A stretch of DNA of 18,372 nucleotides, from positions 1 through 18,372 of the forward strand of contig CACWYF010000018.1 in assembly GCA_902765035.1 (NCBI GenBank), written 5' to 3'. Position 1 is the first letter of the stretch; each line of letters opens with the position of its first letter. This stretch comes from an uncultured Eubacteriales bacterium (GTDB taxonomy: Bacteria > Bacillota > Clostridia > Peptostreptococcales > Anaerovoracaceae). The notes beneath the pieces are model-generated. The model saw only the letters and a list, made by a program, of their open reading frames with translations. It was not told where the DNA came from and did not search any database. Positions 14,950 to 18,372 of the stretch are shown piece after piece. A program made the position numbers and the translations under genes.

Positions 14950-16179
14950 ATGGGCAAAAAAATAGACGGAAGAATACCTCAGAATTCCGGCGACGGCGCC
15001 GGTTTCAAGCAGTATAACGCAGTACAGTCACCATGGAACAAGCTTATGTCTTATCAGGATGCGCTCCACTATGCATCCAGATTCGAATCTGTCCTGAGTG
15101 CTGCTGTAGCTCAGGCATACAGGATCATCATTCCTGATTATGCTACAAGAGCATCCGAAATGTGCAAGGAAGCATATGGAAGACTGCTTTATACAGGAAT
15201 GAACTATCCTAATGATGACGGATTCGGCATCCATCCTTTCATGTGCGGATCATATCCGGGTGCACTTATCGGAGACAAGGGCGATGATGCTCTTCTGATG
15301 TGCGGAAGATGCCAGGACTTCGGAACATACAGATGCGAGAAAGAACTCGATGTCTGTGACTGGGACATCTGCGGTTCGGAGCTCTGCCGTGCAACGACCA
15401 TGTCTCTTCAGGGACAGGCAGACGCGACTGCAAGCAGACACCGCAAGGGCCACAAGCTCGACTACATGATGGTAGAAGCCAAGGGCTGCGGGGACAGACA
15501 CTGCAGGATCATCGCAGAGAACAGAGAAAAATACCCTGCACCTGATCATGAACTGTGGGAGTCGTTCGGACCGGCAGTTTCCGATGACTATAAGAAATAC
15601 ACCGAGGAAGAGGACTGTGTATCCGAATCCATGATGTTCAGGGAAGAGTGTAATTACCGTTTTGTCAACGGAACCAACAACGAGACGGATTCGTCGAATC
15701 AGATGGTCAATTTGTCTACAGCTGCATCCCTGTATCTGCTGCCTGCAATCGACAACGCTGTAAAGCTCGAGTATACAACTGCAGAGAATGCTGAATGGAT
15801 CAAGAGGTGCGTACTTGAGGCGGCAGGCAAAGCGATGTTCGGCGAGAGATATGCTATAAAGGCATGCCGAGAGTGGCTCGGCGTACCTGACAGCATCGGG
15901 GAAGACGGCAGAGTCCTCGGCGGAGTTATCGAGATGCTGCTGCAGTCACTGGTATGCGGATATGAGATCGAAGCCTTCAATAAGGATGAGGTCATCTATG
16001 TGATCAACAGAGGCGATCTTGCGATCACCGGAACGCAGTCCCTGTGTGAGGCGCATCTGTACATGTGGAACGGCATGGTCAAGACTCTGGTCAATGCTAT
16101 GTGGTCTGTATGGGAAGAGGATTCGCCTAAGGGCAAGATGAGAATAAAAATCGGCAAGAAGATCGACAAATTCATGTAA
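14950..16179 (+). CDS. Unrecognised cysteine-rich two-lobed protein
   Basis: This 409-residue soluble protein has no signal peptide or membrane helix, and I cannot assign a function. The ATG at 14950 is preferred over the GTG at 14941 because GAGGTGG is then a well-spaced ribosome binding site. Residues from about 75 to 190 are rich in cysteine (MCGRCQ, RCEKELDVCDWDICGSELCR, KGCGDRHCR), which suggests a bound metal or iron-sulfur centre. The ending of that half, a Gly-x-Gly-x3-Cys strand, faintly recalls the ends of the L-2-amino-thiazoline-4-carboxylate hydrolase (ATC_hydrolase) and V4R domain families. The second half repeats the pattern I-x-G-x-x-LC-x-A and a closing basic strand without the cysteines, so the protein may be an internal duplication. 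It is co-transcribed with the SDR and the GcvT-like gene. Confidence 0.8.
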   Translation: MGKKIDGRIPQNSGDGAGFKQYNAVQSPWNKLMSYQDALHYASRFESVLSAAVAQAYRIIIPDYATRASEMCKEAYGRLLYTGMNYPNDDGFGIHPFMCGSYPGALIGDKGDDALLMCGRCQDFGTYRCEKELDVCDWDICGSELCRATTMSLQGQADATASRHRKGHKLDYMMVEAKGCGDRHCRIIAENREKYPAPDHELWESFGPAVSDDYKKYTEEEDCVSESMMFREECNYRFVNGTNNETDSSNQMVNLSTAASLYLLPAIDNAVKLEYTTAENAEWIKRCVLEAAGKAMFGERYAIKACREWLGVPDSIGEDGRVLGGVIEMLLQSLVCGYEIEAFNKDEVIYVINRGDLAITGTQSLCEAHLYMWNGMVKTLVNAMWSVWEEDSPKGKMRIKIGKKIDKFM

Positions 16180-16190
16180 GGAGGACTGCG

Positions 16191-17213
16191 ATGAATAAGA
16201 ATATTTTTGCACATGACGAATGGAAACGTTCAGAGCACATGGCAGTCAGGGAGTGTGTGGGATACTATCTGTTCACCCATCAGATCATGGAGGTTACCGG
16301 ACCGGATGCCTGCAGATTCCTGGATTACATGTACCCGAACAATATAGCGAGCCTTGCTGTCGGCAGGGACAGATATACCACGATGCTCAATGATGACGGC
16401 GAAATAATCGATGACGTTGTTATCATGAGGCTCGAAGAAGATAAATACTGGGTGTCCACACTTTACGGAACACAGGCAGATGACTGGTTCTATTTCCACT
16501 CGGAGGATTATGACGTGGATGCAAGCGAGATCACTGATGAGTGGCACATGTTCGCAGTACAGGGACCGAAATCAAAGGATGTCATGAACAGCATTCTGGA
16601 AGGGAACGTTGATGATCTGAAGTTCTTCATGCATAAGTGGGATAAGCTCGGCGAAGCAGAGGTGCTGGTAAACCGCGGCGGATTCACAGGAGAGAAGTTC
16701 GGATATGAGGTATACTGCAATGCTGATGATGCTGATGCGGTACAGGACGCAATTGATGCAGCAGTCAAGGCAGCGGGCGGGAAGGAAGTTACAGAGTTCC
16801 AGGTATTTGCATGGACACTTCCTACCGAGGCGGGATTCTATTACATGAGAGATCTCGGCCACACCAATCCGTTCGAAGTCGGACTTGAGAAGAACATCAA
16901 CTGGGACAAGGACTTCGTCGGAAAGGCTGCTCTTGAAAAGGTCAGAGAGAACGGACCTGCAAGAGAAATGGTGGGCTTCGAAGTCTGTGATGAATGCGAG
17001 GACTTCTATATCACATCCAAGCAGTATGGCGGGCCGGGAGAGCCGGTCTATATCGACGGTGAAGAGATCGGCCGTGTATCCAAGCTGGTATATTCATATG
17101 TGAAGAATGTAAACAACGGATATATCCTTGCAAAGAAGGACGAGCTTCATATCGGTGATAAGATCAAGATCCACGGATATGACTGTGTGATCACGGAAAA
17201 GAAGTGGCTGTAA
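16191..17213 (+). CDS. GcvT-fold, folate-dependent aminomethyl/methyltransferase-like protein
   Basis: This 340-residue protein belongs to the aminomethyltransferase (GcvT/DmdA/LigM/sarcosine oxidase) superfamily. It keeps MLNDDGEIIDDVVIM (65-79, whose aspartates match the GcvT catalytic Asp region), FAVQGPKSKDVM (121-132), NRGGFTGEKFGYEVY (161-175), TEAG (212-215) and NPFEVGLEKNINWDKDFVGKAAL (226-248). It departs from true GcvT: the N-terminal FDVSHMG block is missing, the usual LRLEAG is LPTEAG, and the C-terminal region is short. This fits a demethylase-type relative acting on another substrate and passing a one-carbon unit to THF, but acting as the missing T protein of the gcv operon is not excluded. 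GGAGG directly after the previous stop serves the ATG at 16191. It ends the operon before a terminator and lies upstream of fhs. Confidence 0.85.
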   Translation: MNKNIFAHDEWKRSEHMAVRECVGYYLFTHQIMEVTGPDACRFLDYMYPNNIASLAVGRDRYTTMLNDDGEIIDDVVIMRLEEDKYWVSTLYGTQADDWFYFHSEDYDVDASEITDEWHMFAVQGPKSKDVMNSILEGNVDDLKFFMHKWDKLGEAEVLVNRGGFTGEKFGYEVYCNADDADAVQDAIDAAVKAAGGKEVTEFQVFAWTLPTEAGFYYMRDLGHTNPFEVGLEKNINWDKDFVGKAALEKVRENGPAREMVGFEVCDECEDFYITSKQYGGPGEPVYIDGEEIGRVSKLVYSYVKNVNNGYILAKKDELHIGDKIKIHGYDCVITEKKWL

Positions 17214-17230
17214 TACTGACGAAATAAGAA

Positions 17231-17280
17231 TAACTCCGCTCCGTTCAGATTTCTGTCCGAAGCGGAGTTACTTTTATTAT
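17231..17280 (+). terminator. Terminator after the GcvT-like gene
   Basis: A perfect 10-bp inverted repeat, TAACTCCGCT (17231-17240) with AGCGGAGTTA (17261-17270), is followed by CTTTTATTAT. It closes the SDR operon 17 bp after the stop codon. Confidence 0.85.
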
Positions 17281-17515
17281 GGTGTCTGGGGAAAATGTAC
17301 GGAATGCCTGAACGGCATCTGAGAATGACGAACAGGATTGCGGTTTTTCCTCATGCGGTTCGGAAATTCAGCGTATTACTGAAAAGAAGACATGATTCAT
17401 CAAAAAAGGGTCACAATACGTTCTTTTAACCATTGTAAACATCTGATAATATAAAGTCTGCACGGATATGACAATCAATTTATCAGCCTAAGAATGTACC
17501 GCAGGAGGGAATGAT
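17281..17515 (+). other. Leader region of fhs
   Basis: This 235-bp non-coding stretch lies between the terminator and the fhs start. It contains a short ATGCC/GGCAT hairpin near 17303-17317, then the candidate fhs promoter. I see no riboswitch fold that I recognise, including the known THF riboswitch classes, although I could not run a covariance search. Confidence 0.4.
17425..17452 (+). promoter_or_regulatory. Candidate fhs promoter
   Basis: TTTAAC (17425-17430) and TAATAT (17447-17452) are 16 bp apart, with TG just before the -10 region. Alternative registers (for example GATAAT, 17445-17450) are possible. The leader to the ATG would be about 55 nt. Confidence 0.45.
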
Positions 17516-18372
17516 ATGGCATATAAGACAGATATCGAAATCGCACAGGAATGTGAAAAGAAAAAGATCACTGACGTAGCGAAGGTCGCAGGCATCGATG
17601 ACAAGTATCTCGAGCTGTACGGCAACTACAAGGCCAAGATCGACTTCTCATTCCTTAAGGATAATGCAGATAAGAAGAACGGCAAGCTGATCCTCGTGAC
17701 AGCTATCACACCGACTCCTGCAGGAGAGGGCAAAACCACTACATCCGTTGGTCTTACAGACGGACTCCGCGCGATCGGAAAGAATGCAATCGTTGCGCTG
17801 AGAGAGCCTTCACTCGGACCTGTATTCGGCATCAAGGGCGGAGCAGCAGGCGGCGGATATGCCCAGGTAGTCCCGATGGAGGACATCAACCTCCACTTCA
17901 CCGGTGACTTCCACGCCATCGGCGCTGCGAACAACCTGATCGCAGCCATGCTGGACAATCACATTTTCCAGAGCAACTCCCTCCGCATCGATCCGAAGCG
18001 CGTCACCTGGAAGCGTGCCGTGGATATGAACGACCGTCAGCTCCGCTCTATTGTCGGCGGTCTCGGCGTCCGCACGAACGGCGTGGCCCGTGAGGACGGC
18101 TACGACATCACCGTCGCTTCCGAGATCATGGCGACCCTCTGCCTCTCTTCCTCCATCACGGACCTGAAGGAGCGTCTGGCACGGACCATCGTCGGTTACA
18201 CCTACGACAACGAGCCGGTAACGGTGGGCGATCTGAAGGCCACCGGCGCGGCAGCTGCCCTTCTGAAGGATGCCATCAAGCCGAACCTGGTCCAGACCCT
18301 CGAAGGTACGCCGGCATTTGTCCACGGCGGTCCCTTCGCCAACATCGCCCACGGCTGCAACTCCGTCATGGC
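17516..18372 (+). CDS. fhs: Formate-tetrahydrofolate ligase, 5' part
   Basis: Fhs joins formate to tetrahydrofolate with ATP to give 10-formyl-THF; run in reverse it makes ATP from formyl-THF in amino-acid- and purine-fermenting anaerobes. The open frame begins at the ATG at 17516 after AGGAGGG and runs off the window. It encodes 285 residues of a family about 556 long. Visible are the P-loop [16 protein letters not shown] (65-80), [23 protein letters not shown] (near 96-118), [11 protein letters not shown] and [14 protein letters not shown]. The reading frame is intact. From roughly 17760-18000 onward the base composition rises to about 60-65% GC, and every arginine codon I read after about 17970 is CGN, unlike the AGA/AGG-rich usage of neighbouring genes. 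The far part may have a different origin. Confidence 0.96.
   Translation, partial: MAYKTDIEIAQECEKKKITDVAKVAGIDDKYLELYGNYKAKIDFSFLKDNADKKNGKLILVTAITPTPAGEGKTTTSVGLTDGLRAIGKNAIVALREPSLGPVFGIKGGAAGGGYAQVVPMEDINLHFTGDFHAIGAANNLIAAMLDNHIFQSNSLRIDPKRVTWKRAVDMNDRQLRSIVGGLGVRTNGVAREDGYDITVASEIMATLCLSSSITDLKERLARTIVGYTYDNEPVTVGDLKATGAAAALLKDAIKPNLVQTLEGTPAFVHGGPFANIAHGCNSVM

Noticed and set aside
16191..17213. Naming the GcvT-fold gene gcvT
   Set aside because: The FDVSHMG block and the LRLEAG arginine are missing and it lies outside the gcv operon, so the specific name is not supported.
17281..17515. Tetrahydrofolate riboswitch before fhs
   Set aside because: The gene would be a plausible target, but I see no matching fold or conserved core, only a short hairpin and promoter-like boxes.
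17810..18352. A 180-codon minus-strand open frame
   Set aside because: It is antisense to fhs and exists because the local sequence is GC-rich; the plus strand encodes clear Fhs motifs.

Overview
The window looks like chromosomal DNA from an anaerobic Gram-positive bacterium of the class Clostridia, perhaps Anaerovoracaceae or a relative. The grounds are the split two-subunit glycine decarboxylase (gcvPA/gcvPB), AGGAGG-type ribosome binding sites, sigma-A-type promoters, a formate-tetrahydrofolate ligase gene, and moderate GC with mixed AGA/AGG and CGC arginine codons. The lineage is inferred; no rRNA or other marker gene is present. No tRNA, rRNA, CRISPR array, insertion sequence or phage gene was seen.

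Layout. On the minus strand, 5617 down to 123 holds the glycine cleavage locus. It runs gcvH, gcvPA, gcvPB, then lplA with its own promoter, then an lpd cut off after about 245 residues near the left edge. No gcvT is present in this set. On the plus strand, 5830-9966 holds housekeeping genes: a CvpA-family membrane protein, tadA, an Ig-like membrane protein broken by an 11-bp tandem duplication, ispE, and a FadR-type GntR regulator. A minus-strand HtrA protease (10099-11541) and a 71-residue orphan protein (11929-12144) follow. A PucR/CdaR-type regulator (12222-13763, minus) then stands divergent from a three-gene plus-strand operon: a short-chain dehydrogenase, an unrecognised cysteine-rich protein with two apparently related halves, and a divergent GcvT-fold protein. 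That operon ends at a terminator, and fhs begins behind its own apparent promoter and runs off the right edge.

How the genes fit. LplA can attach lipoate to GcvH. GcvPA/PB decarboxylate glycine onto the lipoyl arm, and Lpd re-oxidises it. The T step, which passes the one-carbon unit to tetrahydrofolate, has no ordinary gene here. The GcvT-fold protein at 16191 belongs to the same superfamily as folate-dependent demethylases such as DmdA and LigM, and it lies next to fhs, which interconverts formate and 10-formyl-THF. The right half may therefore be a regulated catabolic module that removes a one-carbon group from an unknown substrate onto THF. This is the most interesting candidate system in the window.

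Cautions. Both window ends look discordant. The lpd reading frame becomes non-homologous GC-rich sequence below about position 210. In fhs, GC and arginine codon use shift within roughly 17760-18000. Either could be recombination or a chimeric metagenome assembly. Several genes (cvpA, tadA, possibly ispE) have a -10 element so close to the ATG that their mRNAs would be leaderless.
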